Below, in pieces: positions 7,904 to 17,673 of a stretch of 64,000 bases of DNA. Numbering within the stretch: position 1 is the stretch's first letter; the number at the start of each line of letters is the position of its first letter. The position numbers and the translations under genes are program-made. The notes under the pieces are model-generated. The model ran no database searches, was not told where the DNA came from, and worked only from the letters and a program-made list of their open reading frames with translations. The stretch is from Polynucleobacter sp. MWH-UH35A. GTDB lineage: Bacteria > Pseudomonadota > Gammaproteobacteria > Burkholderiales > Burkholderiaceae. The DNA is taken from assembly GCF_018687075.1 (NCBI RefSeq), contig NZ_CP061285.1, forward strand, positions 1,860,001 through 1,924,000, in the 5' to 3' direction.

Positions 7904-8676
7904 AACAATCTGGAATTGCAGACTTCTCCGGCAAAAGAGTCTGGGTCATTGGGGCCTCTAGCGGCATCGGAGAGGCATGTGCCAAAGCACTATTACTTAA
8001 AGGCTCGAAGGTAGCACTTTCCAGTCGAAGAGTAGAGCGACTAAATCAAATAGCGATTGCTAGCGGAGTTAACCAAACACTTGTCATTCCATTAGATGTC
8101 ACAAATGATTCGCAATTGCAAGATGGCTACAAAAGCATCATGAGCGCCTGGGGTGGAATTGATCTACTGCTTTTTGTATCTGGTGTATACACACCGCTTA
8201 GAGCAGATAATTTCGATATCAAGATTGCAGAAAAAACGATAGATGCGAATCTTTTAGGGCCCATGAGAGCAGTTTCATTGGTGTTGCCAGAAATGCTCAA
8301 GGCCCACGCAGGGCATATTGCCATTGTTGGCAGCGTTGCTGGTTATAGCGGCCTGCCTAAGGCTTTGGCCTATGGCCCAAGCAAAGCCGCCATCATCAAT
8401 TTTTGTGAAAATCTGTTTTACGACTTACTGCCAACTGGAGTCAGCGTGCACATGATCTCGCCTGGCTTTGTAACTACAGAAGCTACCGCACAGAATGATT
8501 TTGAAATGCCAGCTCTTATCAGCGCAGAGGTAGCAGCAAATGAGATATTAGTGGGTATTCAGAAAGGGGAATTTGATATTCACTTTCCCAAGCGTTTCTC
8601 TAGATTCTTAAAGTTTCTCAGAATCTTGCCCTACCCAATCTACTTTTGGATTGTGCGCCGTTTCGTCAAAATCTAA
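7900..8676 (+). CDS. Short-chain dehydrogenase/reductase
   Basis: This 258-residue SDR shows the cofactor motif GASSGIG at 18-24, the NAG-type position replaced by VSGVYTP (about 89-95), a catalytic serine in VGSVAGYSG and the YGPSK active site. The C-terminus ends in a hydrophobic, basic stretch (FLRILPYPIYFWIVRRFVK), which suggests membrane association, as in SDRs that act on lipid or sterol-like substrates. It is the last gene of the peroxidase-flavoprotein-DUF1365-methyltransferase operon, overlaps the methyltransferase by four bases and is followed by a strong hairpin. The substrate is unknown; a modified fatty acyl chain is the natural guess. Confidence 0.88.
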   Translation: MKQSGIADFSGKRVWVIGASSGIGEACAKALLLKGSKVALSSRRVERLNQIAIASGVNQTLVIPLDVTNDSQLQDGYKSIMSAWGGIDLLLFVSGVYTPLRADNFDIKIAEKTIDANLLGPMRAVSLVLPEMLKAHAGHIAIVGSVAGYSGLPKALAYGPSKAAIINFCENLFYDLLPTGVSVHMISPGFVTTEATAQNDFEMPALISAEVAANEILVGIQKGEFDIHFPKRFSRFLKFLRILPYPIYFWIVRRFVKI

Positions 8677-8693
8677 TGAATGATGAAGGGTGC

Positions 8694-8733
8694 AGTGGTG
8701 TAGCGGTACTGTATTTACTACACCACTTCTTTT
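8694..8733. terminator. Hairpin terminator between the convergent SDR and dsbA genes
   Basis: A perfect 10-bp inverted repeat, AGTGGTGTAG (8694-8703) and CTACACCACT (8718-8727), has a 14-base loop and is followed by TTCTTTT on the plus strand. It begins 18 bases after the SDR stop. It should end the plus-strand lipid operon. On the minus strand, towards which dsbA reads, no clear U-tract follows, so bidirectional action is less certain. Confidence 0.75.
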
Positions 8734-8737
8734 GAAT

Positions 8738-9385
8738 TTACTGCTTGTACTTATCTTTGCGGATTTTCTCTTCTAGATAATCCATTACCGTAATAGCTTT
8801 AGCTTTGGAGCCCGCGATCGACGGTGATGTGACATATTTACCCTGCATCACAATAGTGGGAACCCCATCAATTCGATAAGCTTCGGTCAACTGTTTTGCT
8901 GCACGCGCTTTTGATACCACCGCAAATGAGCGATAGGTTGCTAAGAAAGTGTTCCGATCAATACCCTGAGATGCTACCCAGTCGGCGATCTCTGACTCCG
9001 TCAAGAGGCGCTTGTTTTCCTTGTGCATCGCATACATTACTTTTTCGTTTAGAGCATCAGCCTTACCCATGGATTCAAGCGCATAGTACATTTGACTATG
9101 CGGCAAGAAGTCATCACGAAAGGCTACTGGAACTCTTCTGAAGACTACATCTTTAGGCTGGCGCTTTACCCAGGCACTGAGTTCAGGCTCAAAGTCGTAG
9201 CAATGTGGACACCCGTACCAAAAGAATTCAATAACTTCTACCTTACCTTTGGTTTCTACTGGCTGCGCAATTGGCAAAATGCGGTAATCAAAGCCCTCTT
9301 CAATTTTTTGAGCTTGCGCACCCACTAAACCACTTAAAGAGAAAAGTGCAAATAAGGTAATGAGTCTTTTGCTAGCTGAAATCAT
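8738..9385 (-). CDS. dsbA: Thiol:disulfide interchange protein DsbA/DsbL
   Basis: This periplasmic oxidase introduces disulfides into exported proteins. The 215-residue precursor has a signal peptide (about 1-23, ending VGA) and a thioredoxin fold interrupted by a helical domain. The active site is C59-P60-H61-C62 in WYGCPHC, the same CPHC as E. coli DsbA, and the cis-proline loop is V175-P176-T177. It overlaps the upstream SPOR-domain gene by four bases and lies in the order argS-SPOR-dsbA, a stable Burkholderiales arrangement. DsbB is not in the window. Confidence 0.94.
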   Translation of the reverse strand: MISASKRLITLFALFSLSGLVGAQAQKIEEGFDYRILPIAQPVETKGKVEVIEFFWYGCPHCYDFEPELSAWVKRQPKDVVFRRVPVAFRDDFLPHSQMYYALESMGKADALNEKVMYAMHKENKRLLTESEIADWVASQGIDRNTFLATYRSFAVVSKARAAKQLTEAYRIDGVPTIVMQGKYVTSPSIAGSKAKAITVMDYLEEKIRKDKYKQ

Positions 9386-9969
9386 GATTTATTGGATTTA
9401 ATTAAAGTTGGTTTAATGCCCATGCCACTCAATTTATCGCGTACTGAGTTGCTCTCATCAACACTGTTATACGGACCTACACGCACGCGCCAAAGGGTGT
9501 TGCCATCACTAGTTACCTCACTTAACTGCGCCTGAATTCCTTGAATCGCTAGGTTAGCCTTTTGTGCGTCAGCATCGGCACGCTTGGTAAACGCACCCAC
9601 TTGTAAGAAATAAATAGAATCGGATTTGGCTGCAGGAGATACGTCCGCTGGTTTGTCTGCTGCTTTCTTACCATTCACCAAATCGCCAATCGGATCTGCC
9701 GCAGCAGGGCTAGGTGATTTACCCTGCAGCGGTTTATTAAGGTCAACTGGTTCCGCAGGAGCCGCAGTGTCACCCTCAGCAGGCGCTGCAGAAGGCTTAA
9801 TAGTCAGAGGGAGATTTGGGGCACGCACGCCAGGTCTTTCCTGGGGCGTATTTTTAGACAGATAAAAAGCGATGACAAACGCAATGCCGAGACCAGCGCC
9901 CAGACCCAATATAAAGCCGAGGATGGTGCCGCCGTATTGAGAATTTTGTTGATTCGGTGTTTTCATCAT
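9382..9969 (-). CDS. SPOR-domain membrane protein
   Basis: This 195-residue bitopic protein has a short cytoplasmic head, one membrane helix at about 14-37 and a proline/alanine-rich linker in the periplasm (about 45-115). A C-terminal SPOR domain occupies about 122-190 (FLQVGAFTKRADADAQKANL, then WRVRVGPYNS). SPOR domains bind peptidoglycan strands lacking stem peptides, usually at the division septum, as in FtsN. It might be the FtsN counterpart, but length and linker alone do not prove that. It is encoded between argS (35 bases upstream) and dsbA (4-bp overlap). Confidence 0.88.
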   Translation of the reverse strand: MMKTPNQQNSQYGGTILGFILGLGAGLGIAFVIAFYLSKNTPQERPGVRAPNLPLTIKPSAAPAEGDTAAPAEPVDLNKPLQGKSPSPAAADPIGDLVNGKKAADKPADVSPAAKSDSIYFLQVGAFTKRADADAQKANLAIQGIQAQLSEVTSDGNTLWRVRVGPYNSVDESNSVRDKLSGMGIKPTLIKSNKS

Positions 9970-10004
9970 TTCCTCATCTTACATCTACGCCTCTTACCCC
10001 GCCA

Positions 10005-11732
10005 TTACATCTTTGCTGGTGCGGATACCCCAAGTACTCTTAAGCCATTTTGCAAAACTTGGCGGGTCGCCAGAAGCAGGGCTAAGCGTGCCAACTTTAA
10101 ATTCTGATCATCGACCAATACACGATCAGCGTTATAAAAAGTATGGAAATCACCCGCTAAGTCACGCAAATAAAAAGCAAGTGCATGCGGAGCCAATTCC
10201 TCTGCTGCAGTCGTTAGCATCTCTGGATATTCTGCTAAACGACGCAATAAATGATCAGACGCTTTGCTTTGCAAAAGAGAAAGGTCGGCTTTAGCCAAGT
10301 CTGATGTCTGGCCGCCCCACTGTTGCAAGATAGAACTAATACGCGCATGAGCATATTGAACATAGAACACGGGATTCTCATCGTTCTGCTGCAAAGCTAA
10401 ATCAATATCAAATACGAACTCTGTATCTGCCTTGCGGGAGATCAAGAAAAAACGTACAGCATCACGGCCGCGCTGCAATGCCAATTCTCTTGCTTCAGGC
10501 GTCATTTCTGGAGTAACGCCACCAGACCACTCCACTAAATCACGCACTGTTACATACGAACCAGCGCGCTTAGAAATTTTTACCTCTTCACCATGGCGCA
10601 TCACAGTAACCATCTTATGCAATACATAATCTGGATAAGTTTTAGGAATATCCCAACCGCGCTTTTGCGCTACGCCCTGCAAACCTGAGCGAACACGAGC
10701 AATCGTCCCATGATGGTCGCTGCCCTGCACATTGATCACTTTCTGAAAACCACGATTCCACTTGCTAGTGTGATAGGCAACATCAGGTACAAAATATGTG
10801 AAACTACCATCAGACTTCCGCATTACACGGTCTTTATCGTCACCATCATCCGTCGTTCTTAACCAAAGTGCGCCTTCAGACTCATAGGTCTTGCCAATAC
10901 TTTGGAGATCGTCAACGATTTGAGCAACACTACCGTCGGTATACAAGGAGGACTCGAGGTAGTAGCAATCAAATTTAACGCCAAAGGTTTTTAAATCAAT
11001 GTCTTGTTCATTGCGTAAATAGGCAACTGCGAATTGACGAATCGCTTCGATGTCATCTTTAAATTCTGCAGAAGCTTTAAATGATTCAGCAATCTCTGCA
11101 ATATATTCGCCGTTATAAGCCTGCTCTGGCCACTTCGCATCACCAGGTTTTAAGCCTTGTAAACGTGCCTGCACTGATAAGGCCAAGTTTGCAATTTGTA
11201 CGCCAGCATCGTTGTAATAAAACTCACGATGCACTTTAATTCCTTGAGTAGCTAGCAAATTAGCTAAGGCGTCACCAAGCGCGGCTTGTCTTCCATGTCC
11301 AACATGTAATGGGCCCGTTGGATTGGCAGAAACAAACTCAATCATTGCGTTTGGGGCTGACCCATGGCTAAGGGCTGACTCGCCAAAATGGATGCCTGCA
11401 GAGAGCACTTCCTGCACCACTGCAGTTTTAGCTGCATTACTAAGGCGGAAATTGATAAATCCAGGGCCAGCAATCTCACACGAAGTGATGAGCTCATTAA
11501 AGCCAGCTTGTTGCTGTAGGCGCTCTACCAAAGCTTGTGCTAACTCACGTGGATTGAGCTTCCAAGCCTTTGAAAGCTGGAGGGCAATATTACAGGCAAC
11601 ATCCCCATGATCAACTGCTTTGGGACGCTCTAATCGTGGGGTAGGGGCTTCGCCTAGGCCACGTTCCTGAGCCATTGCTGCAAGAGCAGCGCTCAGCATT
11701 TCAATTAAACGATTTTTATTGGTCAACAACAT
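10005..11732 (-). CDS. argS: Arginyl-tRNA synthetase
   Basis: This class I synthetase charges tRNA-Arg. The 575-residue protein carries the HIGH-type motif as HVGH at 143-146 in [13 protein letters not shown], a KISKRAG stretch in the KMSKS position, and an all-helical C-terminal anticodon-binding domain ending in [11 protein letters not shown]. The N-terminal additional domain ([14 protein letters not shown]) is present, so the protein is full length. It is divergent from the DUF1840 gene with 35 bases between the starts and probably heads the argS-SPOR-dsbA unit. Confidence 0.96.
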   Translation of the reverse strand: MLLTNKNRLIEMLSAALAAMAQERGLGEAPTPRLERPKAVDHGDVACNIALQLSKAWKLNPRELAQALVERLQQQAGFNELITSCEIAGPGFINFRLSNAAKTAVVQEVLSAGIHFGESALSHGSAPNAMIEFVSANPTGPLHVGHGRQAALGDALANLLATQGIKVHREFYYNDAGVQIANLALSVQARLQGLKPGDAKWPEQAYNGEYIAEIAESFKASAEFKDDIEAIRQFAVAYLRNEQDIDLKTFGVKFDCYYLESSLYTDGSVAQIVDDLQSIGKTYESEGALWLRTTDDGDDKDRVMRKSDGSFTYFVPDVAYHTSKWNRGFQKVINVQGSDHHGTIARVRSGLQGVAQKRGWDIPKTYPDYVLHKMVTVMRHGEEVKISKRAGSYVTVRDLVEWSGGVTPEMTPEARELALQRGRDAVRFFLISRKADTEFVFDIDLALQQNDENPVFYVQYAHARISSILQQWGGQTSDLAKADLSLLQSKASDHLLRRLAEYPEMLTTAAEELAPHALAFYLRDLAGDFHTFYNADRVLVDDQNLKLARLALLLATRQVLQNGLRVLGVSAPAKM

Positions 11733-11767
11733 AGATAAGTGAGTTTATCAGGTGGTAAGCTATCACA

Positions 11768-12085
11768 ATGATCTATCAATTTCGCTCTAAGGCTGGTCCA
11801 GACGTCATCATGCTGGCGGATCTGACTAAGCGAATTTTTGACATTTTAGGGCGCACCCTAGAGCCTCGCGGCATCCTAACGGTAGAGCAACTCCCCAGTC
11901 TCATTACCGCACTAGAAACAGCCATCCTCAAAGATCTTGAGGAGCGAGCTAAAGCAAATGAAGATGCTGATAAGGATTCCGAGAAGCCCAAGTTAGCCGA
12001 CCGTCTTGGACAACGCGCTTACCCATTTCTTGAGCTAATGAAACAAGCTAAGGCCAAAGACGAACCCGTCATGTGGGGTGTTTAG
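11768..12085 (+). CDS. DUF1840 domain protein
   Basis: This 105-residue protein begins [16 protein letters not shown] and continues with an acidic, lysine-rich middle and [15 protein letters not shown] near the end, the pattern of the DUF1840 family found mainly in betaproteobacteria. It has no signal peptide or membrane segment, so it should be cytoplasmic. No function is known. It is a single gene lying between divergent argS and the 3' end of metH, with which it overlaps by four bases. Confidence 0.82.
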   Translation: MIYQFRSKAGPDVIMLADLTKRIFDILGRTLEPRGILTVEQLPSLITALETAILKDLEERAKANEDADKDSEKPKLADRLGQRAYPFLELMKQAKAKDEPVMWGV

Positions 12086-14832
12086 TCCAATAAGCTCGCC
12101 AGCTGGCGACGGGTGTCTTCAACAGTTTGACCGCGACGTTTAGCCAAGTCTTCAACTTGATCGTCTGAGAGTTTGCCCACATTAAAGTAACGCGCATCTG
12201 GATGAGCCAAATAGAAACCGCTCACACTAGAAGCGGGATTCATCGCCATAGACTCCGTCAGAGTCATACCAATGTCTTCAGATCCTATTACGCGCAATAA
12301 ATCTTCCTTGACTTCATGCGCAGGACAAGCCGGATAGCCAGGCGCGGGACGAATACCACGGTATTCCTCATTAATCATCTGATCATTTGTCAGAATTTCA
12401 TCGCTTGCGTAGCCCCAAAGATCAGTACGAACACGATGATGCATGAGTTCAGCAAACGCTTCAGCCAAACGATCTGCCAAAGCTTTCAACATAATCGCGC
12501 TGTAGTCATCATGCTTTGCCTGAAACTCAGCAACTTTCTTTTCAACGCCATGACCTGTAGTCACAGCAAAACAACCGAGGTAATCAGCAACACCGGAATC
12601 TTTTGGCGCAACATAATCAGCCAAACAACGATTCGGTCTGCGTACCCCATCTATCACAGGACGCTCAGATTGTTGGCGCAAGTTATGCCAGACAAACAAA
12701 GGATGCTCGCGAGCCTCATCACTATATAAAACGATATCGTCACCAATAGTATTGGCCGGATAAAAAGCAACTACTGCATCAGCCTGTAGCCATTGGCCTT
12801 TAATTAGCTTATCCAGCAAAGCTTGTGCATCCGCATAAACCTTACGCGCTTCAATACCAACAACTTCATCATCCAAGATTGCAGGAAATTTGCCTGCTAA
12901 ATCCCAGGTCTGAAAGAATGGCGTCCAGTCGATGTACTGCGCAATATCACTCAGTGCAAAGTTTTTAAATACACGGCGACCAATGAACTTTGGCTTCTCC
13001 GGCACATATATTGACCAATCAATCATCTCGCGATTTTTGCGAGCCGCTTCTAAAGAAATGGTTGGCGCAGCTTTCTTATTAGCGTGTTGCTCACGAATGC
13101 GCACATAGTCATCACGTAAGTCTTGAATAAATTTCTTGGCGCTTTCATCTGAAAGCAGGCTGGAGGCCACAGAAACCGAACGAGATGCATCAGGCACATA
13201 GACCACAGGACCATCGTAGTGCGGAGCAATTTTCACCGCAGTATGTACACGTGAGGTGGTTGCGCCACCAATCATTAACGGAATTTGACGCTCGCGGAAC
13301 CAGTCATCCCGCTGCATCTCTTGTGCCACGTAGGTCATCTCTTCTAGAGACGGCGTAATCAATCCAGACAAACCAACAATGTCAGCATTCTCTTCTTTTG
13401 CACACTTCAGAATCTCTGCACATGGAACCATCACGCCCATATTGGCTACTTCAAAATTATTACATTGCAGAACAACAGTCACAATATTCTTACCAATATC
13501 GTGCACATCGCCCTTCACAGTCGCCATCACAATCTTGCCCTTGGCTTTGGCTTCGCCACCAGCAGCAATATGTTGACGCTTCTCTTCTTCGATATAAGGA
13601 ATCAGAATTGCAACAGCCTGTTTCATTACACGGGCACTTTTAACCACTTGGGGTAAAAACATTTTGCCAGCGCCAAACAAGTCGCCAACGACATTCATAC
13701 CATCCATCAGCGGTCCTTCAATCACTTCGATTGGCCTACCGCCTGCGCCCATAATTTCTGCGCGCAACTCTTCAGTGTCTTCTTCAATGAATGTCGTAAT
13801 ACCGTGTACTAATGCGTGCGTTAAACGCTCGCGTACTGGAGCTTCACGCCACACAAGGTTCTCAACCTGTTTAGCGCCACCACCTTTAAATTGATCGGCA
13901 ATATCTAAAAGTCGTTCTGTTGGAGTTTTGCCATCTTTTTCTTTGAAGCGATTGAGAACAACATCCTCAACTCGTTCACGTAACTCGGGATCTAAGTCTG
14001 CATAAACGCCTAATTGCCCCGCATTCACAATACCCATATCCATGCCAGCTTGAATGGCGTGATACAGGAACACGGTGTGTATCGCTTCACGCACACGATC
14101 ATTGCCGCGGAAGGAGAAACTCACATTGGATACGCCACCGCTGACCTTAGCGCCAGGAAGGTTTTCTTTGATCCAACGTGTGGCATTAATAAAGTCCACC
14201 GCATAGTTATCATGCTCTTCAATACCTGTAGCGATAGCAAAAATATTGGGGTCAAAAATGATGTCCTCAGCTGGGAAACCAATTTCATTTACCAAAATTT
14301 CATAGCAGCGCTGGCAGATTTCAGTCTTACGCTTGAATGTATCGGCTTGCCCCACCTCATCAAAGGCCATTACTACCGAGGCGGCACCATAACGACGAAT
14401 TAAGCGCGCTTGCTTTCTAAACGGCTCTTCGCCTTCTTTCAAGGAGATCGAATTCACGATTGGCTTACCCTGAATGCACTTCAAGCCTGCTTCGATGACG
14501 CTCCACTTAGAGGAGTCAATCATGATGGGGACACGTGCAATATCAGGCTCAGAAGCAATCAAATTTAAGAAGCGAGTCATTGCCGCTTCAGAATCGAGCA
14601 TCGCCTCATCCATATTGATATCGATGACTTGAGCGCCATTCTCAACTTGCTGACGAGCGACGGCAAGCGCCTCATCAAATTGATTATTTAAAATCATGCG
14701 GGCAAATGCTTTTGAACCGGTTACGTTAGTGCGCTCACCAATATTCACAAAGCCAACATCAGCAGTAACATTAAATGGCTCAAGACCCGAAAGTTTCATT
14801 GCTGGCATGACTTTTTTCTCAACATTACTCAT
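12082..14832 (-). CDS. metH: Cobalamin-dependent methionine synthase, folate/B12/activation part
   Basis: This polypeptide carries the last three of the four modules of MetH. It has the methyltetrahydrofolate-binding barrel (about 15-300, starting [13 protein letters not shown]), the cap and B12-binding module with DVHDIG at 442-447 (H444 is the expected cobalt ligand), and the SAM-dependent reactivation domain with [12 protein letters not shown] near residue 845. It transfers the methyl group from 5-methyl-THF through cobalamin to homocysteine, but the homocysteine module is encoded separately in the gene just upstream (4-bp overlap). The 916 residues match E. coli MetH from about residue 350 onwards, so nothing is missing. 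Confidence 0.95.
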   Translation of the reverse strand: MSNVEKKVMPAMKLSGLEPFNVTADVGFVNIGERTNVTGSKAFARMILNNQFDEALAVARQQVENGAQVIDINMDEAMLDSEAAMTRFLNLIASEPDIARVPIMIDSSKWSVIEAGLKCIQGKPIVNSISLKEGEEPFRKQARLIRRYGAASVVMAFDEVGQADTFKRKTEICQRCYEILVNEIGFPAEDIIFDPNIFAIATGIEEHDNYAVDFINATRWIKENLPGAKVSGGVSNVSFSFRGNDRVREAIHTVFLYHAIQAGMDMGIVNAGQLGVYADLDPELRERVEDVVLNRFKEKDGKTPTERLLDIADQFKGGGAKQVENLVWREAPVRERLTHALVHGITTFIEEDTEELRAEIMGAGGRPIEVIEGPLMDGMNVVGDLFGAGKMFLPQVVKSARVMKQAVAILIPYIEEEKRQHIAAGGEAKAKGKIVMATVKGDVHDIGKNIVTVVLQCNNFEVANMGVMVPCAEILKCAKEENADIVGLSGLITPSLEEMTYVAQEMQRDDWFRERQIPLMIGGATTSRVHTAVKIAPHYDGPVVYVPDASRSVSVASSLLSDESAKKFIQDLRDDYVRIREQHANKKAAPTISLEAARKNREMIDWSIYVPEKPKFIGRRVFKNFALSDIAQYIDWTPFFQTWDLAGKFPAILDDEVVGIEARKVYADAQALLDKLIKGQWLQADAVVAFYPANTIGDDIVLYSDEAREHPLFVWHNLRQQSERPVIDGVRRPNRCLADYVAPKDSGVADYLGCFAVTTGHGVEKKVAEFQAKHDDYSAIMLKALADRLAEAFAELMHHRVRTDLWGYASDEILTNDQMINEEYRGIRPAPGYPACPAHEVKEDLLRVIGSEDIGMTLTESMAMNPASSVSGFYLAHPDARYFNVGKLSDDQVEDLAKRRGQTVEDTRRQLASLLD

Positions 14833-15893
14833 GCTGCTACCTCAGCATTCTCGCGATAGAAAACACGAGGTTTACGTTTTGCAACAGCATTAGCAATCGC
14901 ACGAATATGGTCGGGCGTTGTACCGCAACAGCCTCCAACCAAATTAACTAGGCCATCTTTTGCAAAACCATCAACCAGACTAGAGGTGATTTCTGGCGTC
15001 TCATCAAAACCCGTATCACTCATAGGATTGGGCAAGCCTGCATTAGGGTAGCAAGAAACAGCAGCATCACAAATCCTTGCGAGCTCGGCGATATAGGGGC
15101 GCATGAGCGCAGCGCCTAGCGCACAGTTCAAACCAAAAGTGAGGGGCTTTATGTGACGCAAGCTGTTCCAGAAAGCTTCAACCGTTTGACCAGACAAAAT
15201 GCGTCCTGATGCATCTGTTACTGTTCCAGAAATCATTACCGGTAAGCGCTCACCAGTCTCTTCAAAAAATTCATCTAAAGCAAAGAGTGCAGCCTTTGCA
15301 TTGAGAGTGTCAAAAATAGTTTCGACCAGAAATAAGTCTACGCCTCCTGCAAATAGCCCTTCGATCTGCTCACGATATGAGGCACGCAAAGCATCAAAAG
15401 TCACATTGCGCGCACCTGGATCGTTTACATCCGGTGAAATGCTGGCTGTCTTCGGTGTTGGCCCAATTGCGCCTGCTGCAAAACGAGGCTTATCTGGAGT
15501 GCTATATTTTTCACAAGCAGCCCGCGCCAATTTTGCTGAGACTACATTCATCTCATGCGCTAAGCTGGCCATTTTGTAATCTTCTTGGGCAACTGAGGTG
15601 GCACCAAAAGTATTAGTTTCTATGATGTCCGCGCCTGCATCCAAATACTGTTCATGGATCTTGCTGATGATTTGAGGCTGAGTCAGCACTAGCAACTCAT
15701 TATTACCTTTGATATCGCCTGGATGGTCGGCAAAACGGGTATTCCCCGGCAAACCACGATAGTCAGCTTCAGTAAGCTTGTATTGCTGAATCATGGTTCC
15801 CATAGCGCCATCTAATATGAGGATGCGCTTCTTTAGCAGATCAGGTAGCGCCTGACCGCGGGTATAGGGCTGGGATAAACCATTAAATTGCAT
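14829..15893 (-). CDS. metH: Methionine synthase, homocysteine-binding part
   Basis: This 354-residue zinc-dependent homocysteine S-methyltransferase barrel is equivalent to residues 1-353 of E. coli MetH. The three zinc-binding cysteines are visible: C257 in GLNCALG and C322/C323 in GGCCGTT. The N-terminal block [14 protein letters not shown] is typical of MetH rather than BhmT. It ends in a four-base ATGA overlap with the gene for the folate/B12 part, so the two chains are translationally coupled and should assemble. The split falls exactly at the domain boundary, which argues for a stable two-subunit enzyme rather than a frameshift. Confidence 0.94.
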   Translation of the reverse strand: MQFNGLSQPYTRGQALPDLLKKRILILDGAMGTMIQQYKLTEADYRGLPGNTRFADHPGDIKGNNELLVLTQPQIISKIHEQYLDAGADIIETNTFGATSVAQEDYKMASLAHEMNVVSAKLARAACEKYSTPDKPRFAAGAIGPTPKTASISPDVNDPGARNVTFDALRASYREQIEGLFAGGVDLFLVETIFDTLNAKAALFALDEFFEETGERLPVMISGTVTDASGRILSGQTVEAFWNSLRHIKPLTFGLNCALGAALMRPYIAELARICDAAVSCYPNAGLPNPMSDTGFDETPEITSSLVDGFAKDGLVNLVGGCCGTTPDHIRAIANAVAKRKPRVFYRENAEVAA

Positions 15894-15968
15894 TGCTCAA
15901 CCGGGAATAGTCTCTAGAATCCCTTATTCTATTGGAAAAGCCACTTTTCATTTACCCCGGAGCCCCTT
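15894..15968. promoter_or_regulatory. Divergent metH / phaM control region
   Basis: The 75 bases between the two divergent starts must hold both promoters. On the minus strand TAGAAT (15927-15932) is a candidate metH -10 box; on the plus strand the overlapping TATTCT is a candidate for phaM. A 6-bp inverted repeat, GAAAAG-CCA-CTTTTC (15935-15949), lies next to them and could be an operator. I see no aptamer resembling a SAM, SAH or cobalamin riboswitch here. Confidence 0.4.
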
Positions 15969-16427
15969 ATGTTTGAAACCATTCCAGAATTCAATCAAAG
16001 CCTAGATATGTTGAGAACAATGTGGGGACAAGGCGCAGCAGCCCAAGCTGGTCAGTTCCCATTCACAGCAGACGCCTCTAAGGCAGCCAGCGGCTTTGCT
16101 TCGGCTTTCCCTGGCTTGGATGTGGATGAGCTTGAAAAGCGTATCAAGGACCTTAAAAGTGTTGAAAACTGGCTTAATTTGAACCTCAATATCCTCAAGT
16201 CCACCATTCAAGGCTTGGAAGTACAGCATGCCACCATGATGGCCCTCAAGTCATTCGGTGATGCTGTTTCAGCCGCAGGCACAGCTGCTACTTCAGCAAG
16301 TGCCCCAAAAGAAAAATCTGGAACTAAGACAACTAGCGCTAGACCGCGGAAAACCGCAACACGCCGTCCTCGCAAAGCTGGCGACGCAACTTACCTCGAC
16401 GAAGTAGGTAATTCAGATGAGCAATAG
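15969..16427 (+). CDS. phaM: PhaM-type polyhydroxyalkanoate granule protein
   Basis: This 152-residue protein starts MFETIPEFNQSLDMLRTMWG, like PhaM of Ralstonia eutropha, which activates PHB synthase and tethers granules to the nucleoid. A central helical region contains LDVDELEKRIKDLKSVENWL (about 53-72). The C-terminal tail (about 105-145) is rich in Lys, Arg, Ser and Thr with a PRKTATRRPRK stretch, consistent with DNA binding. It is shorter than the R. eutropha protein because the basic tail is shorter. It is a single gene with its own terminator hairpin, and its last 89 bases are also coding on the other strand. Confidence 0.8.
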   Translation: MFETIPEFNQSLDMLRTMWGQGAAAQAGQFPFTADASKAASGFASAFPGLDVDELEKRIKDLKSVENWLNLNLNILKSTIQGLEVQHATMMALKSFGDAVSAAGTAATSASAPKEKSGTKTTSARPRKTATRRPRKAGDATYLDEVGNSDEQ

Positions 16428-17424
16428 CCTCACCCATAGCAAATGTGAGCTGATGAATATCTAATTCACGTTTAAACAAAACCGGCACAATCTCTCGAGC
16501 ATGTGCCGGTTTTTTACATGCGCCCAAGGTATCTACCAAGCGCTCATCATGATGTGCCTTCAGTTGTGCAACACGCGGTCTAATTCCAATAAATGGTTTG
16601 CCATGTGATGGAAGTACTAAGGTGTCCTCAGGTAGGGCTAAATATTTTTCAATAGAGTCCAAATACAAACCCAATGGATCAGCATCTGGGTCAGCATCAA
16701 AAACACTGACATTTGTGGATATCCGAGGCAAGAGCATATCCCCGGAAATCAGTAGGCCAAGCTCTTTACAAAAAAGAGAAGCATGTTCTGGCGCATGACC
16801 ATACCCCATCATTACCTGCCAAGTGTGTCCGCCAATCAAAATAGATTCGCCATCAACAATCCGACGGTATTGGCGAGGTACACCGGGAACCATATTGCTG
16901 TAGTAATTGGAGCGCGCCCGAATTTTTTCCAAATCTTCAGGTGCAGTTAAACCATGTTTTTGAAAATGATCGGCGGAACCGCCACTTCCAGCGCGCGCAC
17001 CTACAGCTGCGCCGCCCTCTTTGCAGCTTAACCACTGAGCAGTTAAATAATCTGTCATGGATATCCACATAGGGGCACACCACTTTTCGCACAGCCATTG
17101 GGATAAGCCAACATGATCAGGATGCATGTGGGTCACTATGATGCGTAAGACCGGCATGCCATCAAGCTGGGTGGCAAATACCTGCTCCCATGCAGCTTTT
17201 GTTTCATCGTTGGCAATTCCGCAATCCACAATCGTCCAGCCAGATACGCCATCAATCTCATCGCGCAATAACCAAAGATTGATGTGATCCAACGCAAAAG
17301 GGAGGCGCATTCTGACCCAACGAATGCCCGGAGCAACCTCTATGCTGCTACCTACTTCCGGAAGCGCATCTACTAAGGGATAATGAACTATAGCTTCAAC
17401 ACTTGCTTGGTTTTGAGTGCTCAT
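16339..17424 (-). CDS. MBL-fold metallo-hydrolase
   Basis: This 361-residue metallo-beta-lactamase-fold protein has the metal-binding motif H99-M-H101-P-D103-H104 in THMHPDHVG. Further ligands are expected in GYGHAPEH and LPSHGKP. The C-terminal helical tail (AMGEAIAHLNYLLRRGKL) is the usual winged-helix-like end of the LACTB2-related group of MBL hydrolases, so I take the stop at 16339 as real. That makes it overlap the 3' end of phaM by 89 bases, tail to tail, and also contain the phaM terminator. Members of the group hydrolyse thioesters, lactones or RNA; the substrate here is unknown. Confidence 0.87.
   Translation of the reverse strand: MSTQNQASVEAIVHYPLVDALPEVGSSIEVAPGIRWVRMRLPFALDHINLWLLRDEIDGVSGWTIVDCGIANDETKAAWEQVFATQLDGMPVLRIIVTHMHPDHVGLSQWLCEKWCAPMWISMTDYLTAQWLSCKEGGAAVGARAGSGGSADHFQKHGLTAPEDLEKIRARSNYYSNMVPGVPRQYRRIVDGESILIGGHTWQVMMGYGHAPEHASLFCKELGLLISGDMLLPRISTNVSVFDADPDADPLGLYLDSIEKYLALPEDTLVLPSHGKPFIGIRPRVAQLKAHHDERLVDTLGACKKPAHAREIVPVLFKRELDIHQLTFAMGEAIAHLNYLLRRGKLRRQLCEDGVLRFSAV
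16478..16515 (+). terminator. phaM terminator inside the opposing MBL gene
   Basis: A perfect 12-bp inverted repeat, AAAACCGGCACA (16478-16489) and TGTGCCGGTTTT (16502-16513), has a 12-base loop, and the plus strand ends in a run of six T. It starts 51 bases after the phaM stop. The same bases encode part of the MBL hydrolase on the minus strand, where the hairpin is followed by GTTT. Confidence 0.85.
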
Positions 17425-17471
17425 GGTTTAACGTAATTTCTTTTTATTTTTTCTTTTTTTCTAGGTTCGCT

Positions 17472-17654
17472 TTGACAACAGTTCCATCGCCTTGCATTAA
17501 TTGGTGTGACATTAATCCTGAAAACGGTTACTGTCGTGGCTGCTATCGTACCCTGACTGAAATTGCTGATTGGTCTGATCTAACTAATATCGAGAAACTT
17601 GAGGTATGCGCACAATTACCCAGCCGTAAACCCCAAGTGCCTCAGCATAACTGA
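17472..17654 (+). CDS. DUF1289 small cysteine-rich protein
   Basis: This protein of about 60 residues has the DUF1289 pattern SPCINWCDI, then GYCRGCYRT and an ADWSD stretch. The four cysteines in two CxxxC/CxxC pairs suggest a small metal-binding fold. The family is widespread in proteobacteria with no known function. I prefer the TTG start at 17472, preceded by AGG seven bases upstream, because the in-frame ATG at 17403 lies inside the divergent MBL gene and would add a phenylalanine-rich stretch unlike the family. It converges with the acrylyl-CoA-reductase-like gene. Confidence 0.72.
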   Translation: MTTVPSPCINWCDINPENGYCRGCYRTLTEIADWSDLTNIEKLEVCAQLPSRKPQVPQHN

Positions 17655-17673
17655 GCTTTTAATCTCGCTTGCT

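Noticed and set aside
12082..15893. Split metH read as a frameshifted pseudogene
   Set aside because: Both parts are complete domains with intact motifs and a proper ATGA overlap, so it is a two-gene enzyme.
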